The position numbers were made by a program, and so were the translations under genes. A DNA stretch of 64,000 nt from assembly GCF_030546755.1 (NCBI RefSeq), contig NZ_JAUOPE010000001.1, positions 62,001 through 126,000 of the forward strand, in the 5' to 3' direction. The notes below the pieces were generated by a model. That model was given only the letters and a program-made list of their open reading frames with translations. It had not been told where the DNA came from and ran no database searches. Numbering within the stretch: the stretch's first letter is position 1; each line of letters opens with the position of its first letter. Positions 29,704 to 40,368 of the stretch are shown in pieces. The DNA comes from Colwellia sp. 1_MG-2023. GTDB lineage: Bacteria > Pseudomonadota > Gammaproteobacteria > Enterobacterales > Alteromonadaceae.

Positions 29704-29751
29704 TTAGGATATTACCTTTATATCAACATGTATTATTTTTCTTTGCTTCAT
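29704..29751 (-). pseudogene. dinB: Host dinB, severed start (15 codons)
   Basis: The minus strand reads ATG then KQRKIIHVD, the standard start of DNA polymerase IV up to catalytic Asp8, and then IKVIS and a stop because the element begins there. It lies 84 bases after the nqrM terminator, in the dinB place expected from the nqr-apbE-nqrM-dinB order known in Vibrio and relatives. A LexA box is 18 bases upstream of the ATG. The matching body is at 2167-3213. Confidence 0.93.
29720..29726. other. attR core, junction of element with dinB start
   Basis: ATATCAA, identical to the left junction core at 3209-3215. On the coding strand it follows ATACATG and gives TTGATAT, ending in the first two bases of the Met9 codon, after which the frame leaves dinB. 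Confidence 0.88.
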
Positions 29752-29769
29752 CACAAAAAACCAGAAACA

Positions 29770-29785
29770 CTGTAAATATAAACAG
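29770..29785 (-). promoter_or_regulatory. LexA box of host dinB promoter
   Basis: CTGTTTATATTTACAG on the minus strand, a full CTG-N10-CAG SOS box close to the dinB ATG at 29751. After insertion, transcripts from this promoter pass the 15-codon fragment and reach the recombinase operon starting at 29597. Confidence 0.9.
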
Positions 29786-29834
29786 TATAATTGGTTTTAC
29801 CTTAACATCAAGTTGAAATCTTGCCGTTAAAACT

Positions 29835-29862
29835 AAAAAAGCTACCAAAAGGTAGCTTTAAA
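29835..29862 (-). terminator. Terminator after nqrM
   Basis: GCTACCTTTTGGTAGC hairpin on the minus strand followed by a run of T. It separates the nqr/apbE/nqrM unit from dinB. Confidence 0.85.
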
Positions 29863-29883
29863 CAAGAAGGTGTTAGGAAATTA

Positions 29884-30132
29884 CTAGATATTTTTAATAT
29901 TGATTGAACAGCTTTTATCACGCTCTTGAGCAGCGATACGTTCACGTTCTTGGCGTTTTTCACAAGGACTATCACAGTTACAAGCTTTTTCAATACCAAC
30001 AGAGCCTAATCCTCCACAACTTCCTGCTAACGTTTTTTGTTGAAAGATATACCCGACCGCCATTCCAGCAGCAATTATAAGAAAAAAACCTAAGGTCACT
30101 AAAAAAATCATCATAATGAAATTACTCAACAA
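29884..30132 (-). CDS. nqrM: Na+-NQR maturation protein NqrM
   Basis: Small membrane protein (82 aa, DUF539 family) needed for assembly of the Na+-translocating NADH:quinone reductase, thought to deliver iron to the cysteine site between NqrD and NqrE. One N-terminal membrane helix (residues 5-28), then SCGGLGSVGIEKACNCDSPC with four conserved cysteines. It follows apbE in the same direction, the usual order. The C-terminal tail is charged. Confidence 0.93.
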   Translation of the reverse strand: MLSNFIMMIFLVTLGFFLIIAAGMAVGYIFQQKTLAGSCGGLGSVGIEKACNCDSPCEKRQERERIAAQERDKSCSINIKNI

Positions 30133-30195
30133 TTAACGAATAAAAAACTAAAGCTCGGTCTAAAACTAGTATTTTGTTTACCTTCTACTAATTTT

Positions 30196-31218
30196 TTATT
30201 TTAGATACGGGATAAATTTTACCGTGCTTTGCTCAACAAAGCCATTGTCCGTTTTAACGATAAAATACGCAGCCAAATTATTTTGCTCTGCAAAAGCTAA
30301 CGCTTTTTCTTCACCCATAACCATCATAGCCGTAGATAAGCCGTCGGCAGTCATCGATGATGGATGAATAACCGTTACCGATACTAACTTGTGATTAATT
30401 GGCTTGCCTGTAGCGGGATCAATAATATGAGAAAAACGTTGACCGTCTACTTCATAATAGTTGCGATAGTCTCCAGAAGTTGCAACGGCATTGTCTTTAG
30501 GAACAATGACTTGCTGCACAGCTCGTTCAGTTGTCACAGGTTTTTCTATCGCAACATGCCAGAGTTCACCGGTATGCTTAAAACCTTTTAGGCGCATTTC
30601 ACCGCCTATTTCCACCAAATAATTTTCAATACCTTGCTGTTCGATATACTCAGCAACAATATCAACGCCATACCCTTTGGCAATGGTTGATAAATCAACG
30701 TATAAATCAGGGATTAATTTATTTAACGTGCCATTTTTTAAGACGAGTTTATCTAAACCAACACGTTGGCGAGTCGATTCAAGTAACTGTTCAGAAGGGC
30801 TAGTTTCAGGGCGAAAATCTGGGCCAAACCCCCATAAATTCACTAAAGGCCCCACAGTAATATCAAGTTTTCCTTCACTTAACTGCCCTAAACGAATCGC
30901 TTCAGTTATAACTCTATCTAATCCTGCTGAAACTTTAACTGGTGATAGATCCTTTGACTGATTAAATAGCGATAATTCAGAGTCTTTAATATATGTCGAC
31001 ATCTCTTGGTTTAATTGTACTAATAAATCATCAATACCTTGATGCATTTGCTTCATATCTACTTGAGATTCGCTACCGACAACCACTTTGATATTATAGG
31101 TGGTCCCCATTGTTTTACCTTGCAAAAGTACTTCTTGCTTTTCCAAATCGTTACTAGGAAAACACCCGCTTAACGCTATCAGTAATGTTAAGACAAAAAT
31201 TGATTTCAATTTATTCAT
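30196..31218 (-). CDS. apbE: FAD:protein FMN transferase ApbE
   Basis: Periplasmic lipoprotein that attaches FMN covalently to threonines of NqrB and NqrC. Signal peptide with lipobox LSGC near residue 20 (from the start at 31218), then GKTMGTTYNIKV, TIAKGYGVD, GDYRNYYEVDG, DPATGKP and ADGLSTAMMVMG, the flavin and metal binding motifs. ATG at 31218 gives a standard signal peptide; ATG at 31230 is also possible. It has its own place after a terminator-like hairpin downstream of nqrF, so it may have a separate promoter in 31219-31320. Confidence 0.95.
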   Translation of the reverse strand: MNKLKSIFVLTLLIALSGCFPSNDLEKQEVLLQGKTMGTTYNIKVVVGSESQVDMKQMHQGIDDLLVQLNQEMSTYIKDSELSLFNQSKDLSPVKVSAGLDRVITEAIRLGQLSEGKLDITVGPLVNLWGFGPDFRPETSPSEQLLESTRQRVGLDKLVLKNGTLNKLIPDLYVDLSTIAKGYGVDIVAEYIEQQGIENYLVEIGGEMRLKGFKHTGELWHVAIEKPVTTERAVQQVIVPKDNAVATSGDYRNYYEVDGQRFSHIIDPATGKPINHKLVSVTVIHPSSMTADGLSTAMMVMGEEKALAFAEQNNLAAYFIVKTDNGFVEQSTVKFIPYLK

Positions 31219-31322
31219 TTTAAAACCCATCAAATATATTATTTATGTAAACAGCTTTTTTTACTTAATAGTTAAAGCTTCTTATATAAATAATATTTAC
31301 TAAACTATCTTCATCTAAAGAA

Positions 31323-31344
31323 AAAGGTGACCTCAGTCACCTTT
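31323..31344 (-). terminator. Terminator after nqrF
   Basis: AAAGGTGAC and GTCACCTTT arms with a 4-base loop, followed on the minus strand by TTTTTCTTT. It closes the nqrABCDEF transcript. Confidence 0.8.
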
Positions 31345-31400
31345 CTAGTATTAATTATAACGGCTAAGTTTTGATTCGAATTTTGGTTATTAATCAAGGA

Positions 31401-31444
31401 AGAAGCGCGGAGCCTAGTTTACTAGGTGAGCACTTCTAACGAAG
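31401..31444. repeat. 44-base dispersed repeat, copy 1 (after nqrF)
   Basis: Almost identical (42 of 44 bases) to 44784-44827. It contains the palindromic core CCTAGTTTACTAGG between AGAAGC and ACTTCTAACGAAG. Both copies lie just after a highly expressed gene (nqrF, dnaK) and are enclosed by further complementary flanks, so a large 3' UTR hairpin is possible. Confidence 0.8.
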
Positions 31445-31476
31445 AGTAAAAGCCAAAAGGCCATCAAAATTAGTTG

Positions 31477-32700
31477 TTATCCGCCGAAATCATCCAACAT
31501 GATATTTTCATCTTCGACACCTAAGTCTTTCAGCATATGAATAACCGCAGCATTCATCATTGGTGGACCACACATGTAGTATTCACAATCTTCTGGTGCT
31601 TCATGATCTTTTAAGTATTGCTCATGTAGTACGTTATGAATAAAACCTGTTAAGCCATCCCAGTTATCTTCTGGTTGAGGATCAGATAACGCAACATGCC
31701 ATTCGAAGTTCTCATTATCAGCCGCAAGACCGTTATAGTCATCTTCATAGAACATTTCACGAAGTGAACGTGCACCATACCAGAAGCTCATTTTACGTTT
31801 AGATTTAAGACGTTTTAATTGGTCGAAAATATGAGAACGCATTGGCGCCATACCAGCACCACCACCAATAAATACCATTTCATTGTCAGTTTCTTTCGCG
31901 AAAAATTCACCAAATGGACCTGAAATAGTCACTTTATCGCCAGGCTTAAGACTGAAGATATATGATGACATTTTACCTGCAGGTAAATGTAACTTTCCAG
32001 GAGGTGGCGTAGCAATACGCACATTCAGCATGATAATGCCTTCTTCTTCTGGGTAGTTTGCCATTGAATATGCACGTAACGTATCGGTATCAACTTTTGA
32101 TTCAACATCAAAGAAACCAAAGTGATTCCAGTCACCACGATATTGTTCGTCAATATCAAAATCGCTATATTTTACATGATGCGCAGGCGCTTCAATTTGA
32201 ATATAACCACCGGCTTTAAATGGTACTGATTCACCGTTTGGAATTTTAAGTTTAAGCTCTTTAATGAAAGTCGCTTTGTTATCATTAGAGATAACTTCAC
32301 ATTCCCATTGTTGAACACCGAAGATTTCATCTTCAACTTCAATTTCCATATTTTGTTTAACAGCCACCTGACACGCTAAACGACAACCTTCTTTCGCTTC
32401 ACGTTTCGTAATATGACCTAATTCAGTTGGTAAAATATCACCACCACCTGAATGCACTTCAACACGACACTGACCACAAGTACCGCCACCGCCACATGCT
32501 GAAGGAATAAAAATCCCTTGTTCAGCAAGTGCGCCTAATAATTTTCCACCCGCAGCGGTTGTTACTGATTTATCAGCATCGCCGTTGATTGAAATAGTTA
32601 CGTCACCTTCGGCAACCAACTTTGATTTAGCAAATAAGATCACTAGTACCAAAGCTATAACGATTGCAGTGAACATGCCTACGCCGAGAATAATTTCCAT
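31477..32700 (-). CDS. nqrF: Na+-NQR subunit F
   Basis: NADH-oxidising subunit of the sodium-pumping NADH:ubiquinone reductase. N-terminal membrane helix (residues 3-25), a 2Fe-2S ferredoxin domain with [10 protein letters not shown] near residues 70-79 and a further Cys near 111, then FAD domain (RAYSMANYP) and NADH domain ([21 protein letters not shown]). Length 407 is standard. Last gene of nqrABCDEF; the gap to nqrE is about 75 bases. Confidence 0.98.
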   Translation of the reverse strand: MEIILGVGMFTAIVIALVLVILFAKSKLVAEGDVTISINGDADKSVTTAAGGKLLGALAEQGIFIPSACGGGGTCGQCRVEVHSGGGDILPTELGHITKREAKEGCRLACQVAVKQNMEIEVEDEIFGVQQWECEVISNDNKATFIKELKLKIPNGESVPFKAGGYIQIEAPAHHVKYSDFDIDEQYRGDWNHFGFFDVESKVDTDTLRAYSMANYPEEEGIIMLNVRIATPPPGKLHLPAGKMSSYIFSLKPGDKVTISGPFGEFFAKETDNEMVFIGGGAGMAPMRSHIFDQLKRLKSKRKMSFWYGARSLREMFYEDDYNGLAADNENFEWHVALSDPQPEDNWDGLTGFIHNVLHEQYLKDHEAPEDCEYYMCGPPMMNAAVIHMLKDLGVEDENIMLDDFGG

Positions 32701-32774
32701 CGACTTTTCCTTACACTTTTCTAGGAGAAGGCGCTCTACTCAATGAGTAGCGCACACCTTCTGCATTAATCTTA

Positions 32775-33398
32775 TTATAACGAGATACCACCGAAAGAAA
32801 GAAAGCCAAATGCCATCAATCCTGCAGTAATAAACGTAATCCCTAAACCTTTCAGGCCATCTGGTACATCAGAATATTTCATCTTTTCGCGGATACCAGC
32901 AAGTAAAACAATTGCTAATGCCCAACCAATACCAGAACCAATACCGTAAACAACAGACTCACCTAAAGTTAAATTTTTCGCAACCATAAAAGATACGGCA
33001 CCAAAAATCGCACAGTTCACTGTTATTAACGGTAAAAAGATACCTAATGCTTGATAAAGTGCTGGAAAATACTTATCAAGAACCATTTCAAGGATTTGAA
33101 CTAAAGCTGCAATTACACCGATGAAGGTGATAAAAGATAAAAAGCTTAAGTCGATAGATTTCGCTGGGTCAGTAATTCCCATTAAACTATCTAATGCACC
33201 AGGTGCTAATATCGCTTGATAAATAATTTGGTTTGCAGGAACCGCAATACCTAAAACCACTACGACTGCGACACCTAGACCAATTGCCGTACTAACTTTC
33301 TTAGAAACCGCTAAGAAAGTACACATTCCTAAAAAGAATGTTAAAGCTATATTTTCAATAAAAATGGTTTTTACTAATAAACTTAAATAATGTTCCAT
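32775..33398 (-). CDS. nqrE: Na+-NQR subunit E
   Basis: Integral membrane subunit with six helices, paired with NqrD around an iron site and part of the sodium path. 207 residues, start [21 protein letters not shown], with conserved cysteines in [12 protein letters not shown] and [10 protein letters not shown]. It begins 5 bases after nqrD. Confidence 0.98.
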   Translation of the reverse strand: MEHYLSLLVKTIFIENIALTFFLGMCTFLAVSKKVSTAIGLGVAVVVVLGIAVPANQIIYQAILAPGALDSLMGITDPAKSIDLSFLSFITFIGVIAALVQILEMVLDKYFPALYQALGIFLPLITVNCAIFGAVSFMVAKNLTLGESVVYGIGSGIGWALAIVLLAGIREKMKYSDVPDGLKGLGITFITAGLMAFGFLSFGGISL

Positions 33399-33403
33399 TT
33401 GCT

Positions 33404-34027
33404 TTAATCCTTCTCAACTTGTGCTGGTTTCCATTGGCGAATTGCCCAAATGATTAAACCAATGATGAAGAATGAACTAAATGGTAACACTAATAAGCCA
33501 TTCGCTTGATACCAACCACCATTTTGAATCAATGGCAGAATTTCAATACCAAATAACTTACCAAAACCAAATAATTCACGGAAGAATGCAACCGTCAATA
33601 AGATAAAACCATAGCCTAAACCGTTACCAATACCGTCCATAAAGCTTACAACCGGCTTTTCTTTCATCGCAAAAGCTTCTGCACGCCCCATAACAATACA
33701 GTTAGTGATGATCAAACCAACAAAAACCGAAAGTTCTTTCGATAGTTGATATGAAAAGGCTTTTAGCACCTGATCAACCACAATTACCAATGAAGCAATA
33801 ATTGCCATCTGTACGATGATACGTACACTTGATGGGATCATGTTGCGGATCATTGAAATAAACAAGTTAGAAAATGCTGTTACAACGACTACTGCTAACG
33901 TCATTACTAAAGCATTCGCCATAGAGCTTGTTACCGCTAATGCTGAACAAATACCTAGTACTTGTAACGCAATAGGGTTGTTATCAACAATAGGACTCGT
34001 TAATACTTTTTTAGTATCTGAAGACAT
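33404..34027 (-). CDS. nqrD: Na+-NQR subunit D
   Basis: Six-helix membrane subunit homologous to NqrE in inverted topology. 207 residues; conserved [10 protein letters not shown] and [15 protein letters not shown] with the iron-ligand cysteines. The start codon overlaps the nqrC stop by one base. Confidence 0.98.
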   Translation of the reverse strand: MSSDTKKVLTSPIVDNNPIALQVLGICSALAVTSSMANALVMTLAVVVVTAFSNLFISMIRNMIPSSVRIIVQMAIIASLVIVVDQVLKAFSYQLSKELSVFVGLIITNCIVMGRAEAFAMKEKPVVSFMDGIGNGLGYGFILLTVAFFRELFGFGKLFGIEILPLIQNGGWYQANGLLVLPFSSFFIIGLIIWAIRQWKPAQVEKD

Positions 34028-34806
34028 TATTTAAGTCCTCCACGATTTTTAGCAATAAAAGGACCATAGCCTTCTTTACCAAACCAAAACTGTAATGTGT
34101 GTGTTACACCGTTACTGGTTAACGTAGCACCAGAAAGTGCATCAACACCATGAATATCATTTTCTTTAGCGCCACCTTTAACAAGTTGCACTTTCACATC
34201 ACCGGCATCGTTAAAAATTTTCTTACCTGGCCATAAAGCTTTCCAAGCAGGGTTTAATACTTCAGCCCCTAAGCCCGGAGTTTCCTTATGATCAGAATAA
34301 ATAACACTTTTCACGGTATTTAAATCAGCTTTAAGTCCTACAAAGCCATACATTAAATCCCAAAGGCCAGAGCCAACAATAGGAAGTACCACCGTTTCAA
34401 CTTCGCCACCACCATTACGTACTAAATAAATAACGGCAGTATTTGAGCGACGGTTTATGCCTGCTAAATCGTTTTCAGGTTTACTTGATTTTTCGGCATC
34501 ACGTGCATTACGACGTTCATCGAACATATCGATTTCTTGTTGAGATGCATCTTCAATATATGCACCTGTATCAAGGTCAATCATTTTTGCTTCAACAAAA
34601 CGATTATACGTAGCAACAATATCATCACCGGCAAAATCTAATAAATTAGAGGCTTCTAAAATTTTAGTTTGCTTATCAAGCAACTTATTTGCTGTTTGTA
34701 GTGGCTTTAATTGTACCGCCGAAAACGATACTAATAATGCACAAACAAGACAAACAACAAAGACAAAACCAACCGTTCTGCCAAAGGTTTCTTTAGAACT
34801 AGACAT
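34027..34806 (-). CDS. nqrC: Na+-NQR subunit C
   Basis: Membrane-anchored periplasmic subunit with covalently bound FMN. N-terminal helix ([18 protein letters not shown]) and the FMN attachment motif SGATLTS near residue 231, modified by ApbE. I place the start at 34806 ([14 protein letters not shown]), giving 259 residues as in the family; the open frame extends 24 codons upstream into nqrB without homology. It starts within 8 bases of the nqrB end. Confidence 0.97.
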   Translation of the reverse strand: MSSSKETFGRTVGFVFVVCLVCALLVSFSAVQLKPLQTANKLLDKQTKILEASNLLDFAGDDIVATYNRFVEAKMIDLDTGAYIEDASQQEIDMFDERRNARDAEKSSKPENDLAGINRRSNTAVIYLVRNGGGEVETVVLPIVGSGLWDLMYGFVGLKADLNTVKSVIYSDHKETPGLGAEVLNPAWKALWPGKKIFNDAGDVKVQLVKGGAKENDIHGVDALSGATLTSNGVTHTLQFWFGKEGYGPFIAKNRGGLK

Positions 34807-36001
34807 TACGCGCAAGCCTCCTTTTGATGTTACCTTGAACAACAAAGTAGTCGAACAACGGTGCAAATAAGTTAGCAAACAATATCGCTAACATCATACC
34901 TTCTGGGAAAGCAGGATTCACAACTCGAACTAATACCACCATAATTCCTACTAACGCACCAAACCAATATTTACCTGTGTTAGTAAATGAGGCTGATACT
35001 GGGTCCGTTGCCATAAACATCATACCAAAGGCGAAACCACCAACCACTAGATGCCAATACCAAGGCATAGCAAACATAGCATTAGTGTCACTACCAATAG
35101 CATTAAAAATAAATGAAGTAACGACCATACCGGCAAACACACCTAATACGATACGCCAAGAGGCAATCCCTTTATACAAGATATACGCACCACCCAATAA
35201 GATAGCGGCTGTAGATACTTCACCCACAGATCCTGGCATGAATCCCCAAAAAGCATTCCACCAATCAGCGTTTATACTGTAATCAATCAAACCTTGGTTT
35301 GCAGCACTTAATGCCGTAGCACCTGAGAAGCCATCAACGGCTACCCAAACAGAGTCACCCGAAATTTCTGCCGGATAAGCAAAGAATAAAAACGCACGAC
35401 CCGCTAAAGCTGGGTTTAAGAAGTTTTTACCTGTACCACCAAAAATTTCTTTTGCGATAACAATACCAAAAGTAATACCAATAGCGACTTGCCATAATGG
35501 AATACTTGCCGGCAAAATTAGTGCGAAAAGTATAGAAGAAACGAAGAAACCTTCATTGACTTCATGTTTACGAACTGCCGCAAATAATACTTCCCAAAAA
35601 CCACCAACAATAAAAGTTACTGCGTAAATAGGTAAGAAAAACATAGCACCGTAGAACATCATGCTAAACCAGCCAGAATCAGTCGTTAGGGTTCCACCTA
35701 ACATATGAAAAAGGCCTACTTGCCATGTATCAGGCAATGCATAGTTAAGAGCTAATGCTTCTGTCGCTTGGTAACCAATATTGTACATACCAAAAAACAT
35801 GGCAGGAAATACCGCTAACCAAACCGTGATCATGATACGTTTTAAATCAATACTATCACGAACGTGAGTTTTACCTTTGTTAACATAACCAGGGGTAAAT
35901 AAACCAGTAGCTATCGCTTCATATAAAGCAAACCACTTTTCATGTTTGCCGCCTTTTTCAAAATGCGGCTCAATATCTTCTATAAACTTTTTCAAGCCCA
36001 T
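34799..36001 (-). CDS. nqrB: Na+-NQR subunit B
   Basis: Large membrane subunit of 400 residues with about ten helices, bound FMN, riboflavin and the quinone site. FMN attachment motif SGATALS near residue 230. Starts 2 bases after nqrA ends. Related to RnfD. Confidence 0.98.
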   Translation of the reverse strand: MGLKKFIEDIEPHFEKGGKHEKWFALYEAIATGLFTPGYVNKGKTHVRDSIDLKRIMITVWLAVFPAMFFGMYNIGYQATEALALNYALPDTWQVGLFHMLGGTLTTDSGWFSMMFYGAMFFLPIYAVTFIVGGFWEVLFAAVRKHEVNEGFFVSSILFALILPASIPLWQVAIGITFGIVIAKEIFGGTGKNFLNPALAGRAFLFFAYPAEISGDSVWVAVDGFSGATALSAANQGLIDYSINADWWNAFWGFMPGSVGEVSTAAILLGGAYILYKGIASWRIVLGVFAGMVVTSFIFNAIGSDTNAMFAMPWYWHLVVGGFAFGMMFMATDPVSASFTNTGKYWFGALVGIMVVLVRVVNPAFPEGMMLAILFANLFAPLFDYFVVQGNIKRRLARNV

Positions 36002-36003
36002 GA

Positions 36004-37341
36004 CTAACCTTCCTTCTCAATTGTGGTTAGGCAATCACGAAGGAGTACGCCGTAATCTGTTTTGCCTGGGCAAACAAATGTACAAAGCGCTAAATCTTCT
36101 TCGTCTAGCTCTAAGGCACCAAGTTGTTGTGCACTGTCGGTATCACCAGCAGCTAAATCACGTAACAACATAGTTGGTAAAATATCTAAAGGCATAACAC
36201 GTTCAAAGTTACCAATTGGTACCATTGCACGAGCACTACCATTAGTCGTTGTTGTCATATTAAATAACTTACTTGGAAAGAAGTGAGACATATATGCACG
36301 AGTCACCGAGAATTTATTCGGCCCTGGGTACATATAACCAATAAATTCTTTCTCACGACCTTCTTTCAATACAGAAAGTTGTACATGATAACGACCAAGG
36401 TATGCATGAACACCTTGTGCTGTAGCTCCTAACAAAACAGAGCCAGATACAACACGCGTTTCTCCATCGTTAATTTCACCTGCCACTAAATCATTAGTAT
36501 TCGCGCCAATGATAGTACGGATTAAACGAGGGTTCTTCACTTCAGGTCCCGCAAGGGCAATCACACGAGAGCAATTTAATTCACCCGTGGTAAATAATTG
36601 ACCAATTGCGATAACGTCTTGATAACCAACATGCCAAGCAAATTTTTCAGCGCTAACAGGCTTCAAAAAATGCATATGCGTGCCTACTAAACCAGCAGGA
36701 TGTTTACCGGCAAATTCGTTAACATTCACATTTTCAGCTACAGGAATATTAGCTCCAGGTGCTTTACTAACAAACACTTCACCTTCAGTTAAACGCGAAA
36801 GTACAGTTAAACCTTGTTTGAAAGCTTCAGCTTGTTCATTAATAACCACCTCTGGATTTGCTGCTAACGGATTAGTATCCATTGCGCTAACAAAGATAGC
36901 GATTGGTGATGAATCAATAGCAGGAACTTTACTAAATGGACGTGTACGAATTGCGGTCCACAAACCTGAATCAACAAGATTTGAGACAACATCTTCACGT
37001 TTTAATGTATTTAGTTCAGTGGCTGGGTAGCTAGTAAACGTTTCTTGTTCATCGCCGTCAACTTCAATAACGACAGACTGTAAAATACGTTTTTCACCAC
37101 GATTGATTTCTTTAACAACACCGGCTGTTTGAGCTGTGAATTTAACGCCAGGATTCTTTTTATCTTCAAAAAGAACTTGACCTTTTTTAACACGATCATC
37201 CACTTTAACAAACATGGTTGGTCGCATACCCACAAACTCTTCACCTAATGTTGCAACGGTTTTGATGGCATTGCCATCATGGATTACCTGCTGGGGAGAA
37301 CCAACTACAGGAACATCCAGACCTTTTTTTATTGTAATCAT
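36004..37341 (-). CDS. nqrA: Na+-NQR subunit A
   Basis: Cytoplasmic-side subunit of the NQR complex involved in quinone reduction, 445 residues. Start taken at 37341 ([16 protein letters not shown]), the family start; the open frame begins 13 codons earlier with residues unlike the family. First gene of the operon. Confidence 0.97.
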   Translation of the reverse strand: MITIKKGLDVPVVGSPQQVIHDGNAIKTVATLGEEFVGMRPTMFVKVDDRVKKGQVLFEDKKNPGVKFTAQTAGVVKEINRGEKRILQSVVIEVDGDEQETFTSYPATELNTLKREDVVSNLVDSGLWTAIRTRPFSKVPAIDSSPIAIFVSAMDTNPLAANPEVVINEQAEAFKQGLTVLSRLTEGEVFVSKAPGANIPVAENVNVNEFAGKHPAGLVGTHMHFLKPVSAEKFAWHVGYQDVIAIGQLFTTGELNCSRVIALAGPEVKNPRLIRTIIGANTNDLVAGEINDGETRVVSGSVLLGATAQGVHAYLGRYHVQLSVLKEGREKEFIGYMYPGPNKFSVTRAYMSHFFPSKLFNMTTTTNGSARAMVPIGNFERVMPLDILPTMLLRDLAAGDTDSAQQLGALELDEEDLALCTFVCPGKTDYGVLLRDCLTTIEKEG

Positions 37342-37857
37342 AAACACTTGCACTACTTTTGATGGGAGTATCAAAATCAACTATTTACTTACCTAAACAA
37401 GCTATACCTCAAAAGACTTATAATTCAATTAGGTAAAGTAAATGATCGATTTCAGTGTATTTCAGTAAGTTACTTATTTTTATAGTAAAAATTAAAAAAT
37501 AAGACCTACCGGCTCTAAGTTTAAATTTCTGGCGCGATTTTAACACAAAAGCTCTAAATGATTCTATCCTCTGCGTTACTTTAAATTACAATTTAGACGA
37601 ATAAATTTGATTTTGCTCACAAAACCAACAAAAATATATTTTTAATCAGAATTTTAGTCAATTATCCTGTCTCAAGAATACTAACACCTTGTAATATAAC
37701 GCTTAATACGATTGATTATCATTACCCTTTAAAATAAGGTAATTAGCTGCTGATAATGATAAAAACAGTGATTGAAAGGTTATTTATATTGCATACTTCA
37801 AGCATAAAAAAACCGACGATAAACGTCGGTTTTTTTTAGTTTACAGTGAATAATCAC
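37342..37857. promoter_or_regulatory. nqr promoter region with two Fur-like sequences
   Basis: AT-rich gap of about 515 bases upstream of nqrA, also holding the fabV terminator at its right end. Two sequences resemble Fur or similar boxes: GATTGATTATCATTAC (37710-37725) and TGATAATGATAAAAA (37751-37765), each matching about half of the 19-base consensus. They lie about 370-420 bases from nqrA, so a role in nqr control is uncertain. No ORF is credible here. Confidence 0.4.
37806..37837 (-). terminator. Terminator after fabV
   Basis: ACCGACG/CGTCGGT stem with a short loop and an uninterrupted T run on the minus strand, 20 bases after the fabV stop. A T run also exists on the plus strand, so it may work both ways. 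Confidence 0.9.
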
Positions 37858-39048
37858 TTACAATAAATGATTAATTTCGGTTACTGGATTTACGTCAATA
37901 TCATAATCAACACTATCAATACCGAAACCAAACAAACGAATAAATTCGTTGTGATAACTTACATAATCAGTTAATTCGTCAATAGTTTCTGTTTCAACTT
38001 TATTCCAAATGTCAGTGACACGTTGCTGAACACTATCTTCTAGTTCTTTATAGTTTTGACGGTACCTATTTTGATCATCAAGTCTTGGCGTATCACTGTA
38101 AATATTTTCAATAAATAAATTTTGAATCTGCTCGATACAACCTTCGTAAGTGCCGTCTTCTTTCATCACTTTGAACATAGCAGAAATGTATAATGGCATA
38201 ATTGGAATAGCTGAACTTGCTTGCGTAACAACTGCATTTAACGACGTGACATGAGCAGCACCATTAAGCGATTTCGTAGATTCATTTATCGCTGCAGCAG
38301 CTCTATCTAAATCTTCTTTTGCTTTACCAATCGTCGCTTTACCATAAATTGGCCACGTTAATTCTTTACCAATATAAGTATAAGCAACACTTTTAAAGTT
38401 ATTTGATAGAACACCCGCTTCATTTAAGGCTTTTATCCATAACTCCCAATCAGCGCCACCCATTACATCAATGGTCCCTTGAATTTCAGCTTCATTCGCT
38501 GCTTCAACAGATACCGAATCAATAATACGCTTCGAAGTGTTTAAGTTCTTAGTGGTAACACTTTGTCCGATAGGCTTAAGCGTTGAAGAGTACACTTCAC
38601 CAGTATCTGGATCAGTACGTCGAGGAGAGGCTAAGCTATATACTACTAAATCAATTTCACCTAATTCAGCTTTAATTGTTTCAATCGCTTTCGCTTTAAT
38701 TTCATGAGAAAACGCATCACCGTTAATATTCTTAGACCATAATCCTTCAGCATCCGCCGCTTTTTGAAAAGCTGAGGTATTGTACCAACCCGCACTGGCT
38801 GTTTTCTTTTCTGTTGGTGGTTTTTCAAAGAAAATGCCTAACGTATTAGCTTTACTACCAAAAGCAGCAGTAATACGAGACGCTAAGCCATAACCTGTTG
38901 AAGAACCAATCACTAATACGTTTTTAGGTTTAGTGTCCGGTTGAGCATGCGCTTTAACATAAGCTATTTGCTCATTAACATGAGCTTCACATCCTTTTGG
39001 ATGTGCATTAGTACAAATAAAACCACGAATTTTTGGCTTGATAACCAT
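37858..39048 (-). CDS. fabV: Trans-2-enoyl-ACP/CoA reductase FabV
   Basis: NADH-dependent enoyl reductase of the last step in fatty acid elongation, triclosan-resistant type. 396 residues. Start [20 protein letters not shown] is typical, Rossmann motif [15 protein letters not shown] near residue 45, active Tyr and Lys in [20 protein letters not shown] near 235-244. Single gene with its own terminator. Confidence 0.97.
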   Translation of the reverse strand: MVIKPKIRGFICTNAHPKGCEAHVNEQIAYVKAHAQPDTKPKNVLVIGSSTGYGLASRITAAFGSKANTLGIFFEKPPTEKKTASAGWYNTSAFQKAADAEGLWSKNINGDAFSHEIKAKAIETIKAELGEIDLVVYSLASPRRTDPDTGEVYSSTLKPIGQSVTTKNLNTSKRIIDSVSVEAANEAEIQGTIDVMGGADWELWIKALNEAGVLSNNFKSVAYTYIGKELTWPIYGKATIGKAKEDLDRAAAAINESTKSLNGAAHVTSLNAVVTQASSAIPIMPLYISAMFKVMKEDGTYEGCIEQIQNLFIENIYSDTPRLDDQNRYRQNYKELEDSVQQRVTDIWNKVETETIDELTDYVSYHNEFIRLFGFGIDSVDYDIDVNPVTEINHLL

Positions 39049-39203
39049 AAGAAAACCTTCTTAGTAAATCGATTAATTCGGCTAGTTGCTCGAAAGTTGC
39101 CGCATAGTTTACTCTGCTGAGAAAAATAAGAGGTACGAGCAGTTAGGATAATGCAGGTATTTTATCTAAAAACTTGAAATACCTGCTATTTTTTTAAGGG
39201 TTA

Positions 39204-40295
39204 CTATCTATTTTTATAATATTCTTTCAAGGTTAAATCGTTATATTCACGCATAGATTGTAAAAATTCTGAATATGATGACCAGATCTTAGCAAAACTT
39301 TCATCATTTTGTGCTTGTTCTGCAATAACCTCTTCACTATACCCTTTTAAAGCTTTCATCACTTCAGGTGGAAACTGACGTAACTTTACTTGATGCTTTT
39401 CTACAAGATCTTTTAGAGCATTGTTATTTCTAGCATTATATTCATCAAGCATGTCTTCATTTACCGCACGAGCAGCAATTTCGACAATTTTCTGTAAATC
39501 TTTAGGTAAAGCCTTTAACGCTTTTTCATTAACAAGAAATTCCAATGTAGTGCCTGTTTCATGCCACACTGAAGAATAGTAATACTCTGCCACTTGATGA
39601 AAACCAAATGCTAAATCATTATAAGGACCAACCCATTCAGAAGCATCAATAGCACCACTTTGTAATGAAGAAAATATTTCACCGCCCGTTAAGGTAACTG
39701 GTATTGCACCTGCGCGCTTTAATACTTCACCGCCAAGTCCAGGAATACGCATCTTTAAGCCTTTCAAGTCTTCAATAGAGTTGATTTCTTTTTTAAACCA
39801 ACCGGCAAATTGCGCGCCAGAATTACCACCGGCCATTGGTACTACACCAAAGGGTTGATATAATTCCTGCCAAAGCACCAACCCGCCGCCGTAATGCAAC
39901 CAAGCGTTAAATTCTGTTGCAGTCATACCAAAAGGAATGGCACTAAATATAGGCGCTGCAGGCATTTTTCCTTTCCAATAATAAGCGCCACTATGTCCCA
40001 TTTGCGCCGTACCTTGTGATACGGCATCAAAGACTTCAAAACCAGGTACTAATTCACCCGAACCATAAACCTTTACCGTTAAACGCCCGCCACTCATTTC
40101 ATCAACATATTGAGCAAATTTTTCTGGCCCCATTCCTAAACCTGGAAAATTTTTCGGCCAAGAAGTCACGAGTTTCCACTCAAAGCTTTTAGCTTTTTCA
40201 GCGACTGTAGAGGCAGTGTTTTCTTTTTCACCACATCCTGTAAGAAAAAGAGAGAACGCTACTAAAGCGAATGATTTAATTAATAATTTTTTCAT
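39204..40295 (-). CDS. dctP: TRAP transporter substrate-binding protein DctP
   Basis: Periplasmic solute receptor of a TRAP transporter. The signal peptide ends in lipobox LTGC, so it is predicted to be a lipoprotein. Residues 40-360 follow the DctP fold, with TSWPKNFPGLGMGPEKFA, MSGGRLTVKVYGSGELVP and LKGLKMRIPGLGGEV (with the carboxylate-binding Arg). It resembles receptors for 2-oxo acids (TakP type), but the substrate is not proven. Third gene of the dctQ-dctM-dctP unit, about 70 bases after dctM. Confidence 0.92.
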   Translation of the reverse strand: MKKLLIKSFALVAFSLFLTGCGEKENTASTVAEKAKSFEWKLVTSWPKNFPGLGMGPEKFAQYVDEMSGGRLTVKVYGSGELVPGFEVFDAVSQGTAQMGHSGAYYWKGKMPAAPIFSAIPFGMTATEFNAWLHYGGGLVLWQELYQPFGVVPMAGGNSGAQFAGWFKKEINSIEDLKGLKMRIPGLGGEVLKRAGAIPVTLTGGEIFSSLQSGAIDASEWVGPYNDLAFGFHQVAEYYYSSVWHETGTTLEFLVNEKALKALPKDLQKIVEIAARAVNEDMLDEYNARNNNALKDLVEKHQVKLRQFPPEVMKALKGYSEEVIAEQAQNDESFAKIWSSYSEFLQSMREYNDLTLKEYYKNR

Positions 40296-40368
40296 AACTT
40301 ATCCATAATTTTTTTATTATTTTTACCTGAAACGCTGTGACAAATATTCATATAAAATGATTGATTCA

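Larger units (their letters stand above)
3209..29719. mobile_element. 26.5 kb integrated element inside dinB
   Basis: Both ends are defined by the split dinB gene. At the left junction the core ATATCAA (3209-3215) abuts the dinB body; at the right junction the same 7 bases (29720-29726) abut the dinB start. Joining the outer flanks gives CAT GTT GAT ATG GAT GCT, which encodes HVDMDA in frame, so one core copy plus 26,504 bases was inserted without loss of host DNA. A 7-base identity is typical of the crossover region of tyrosine recombinases, and the element carries recombinase genes at both ends. Cargo includes type I restriction-modification with SIR2/DUF4020 genes, a NYN protein, a helicase module and a second DinB. 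No conjugation or phage structural genes are present. Confidence 0.93.
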
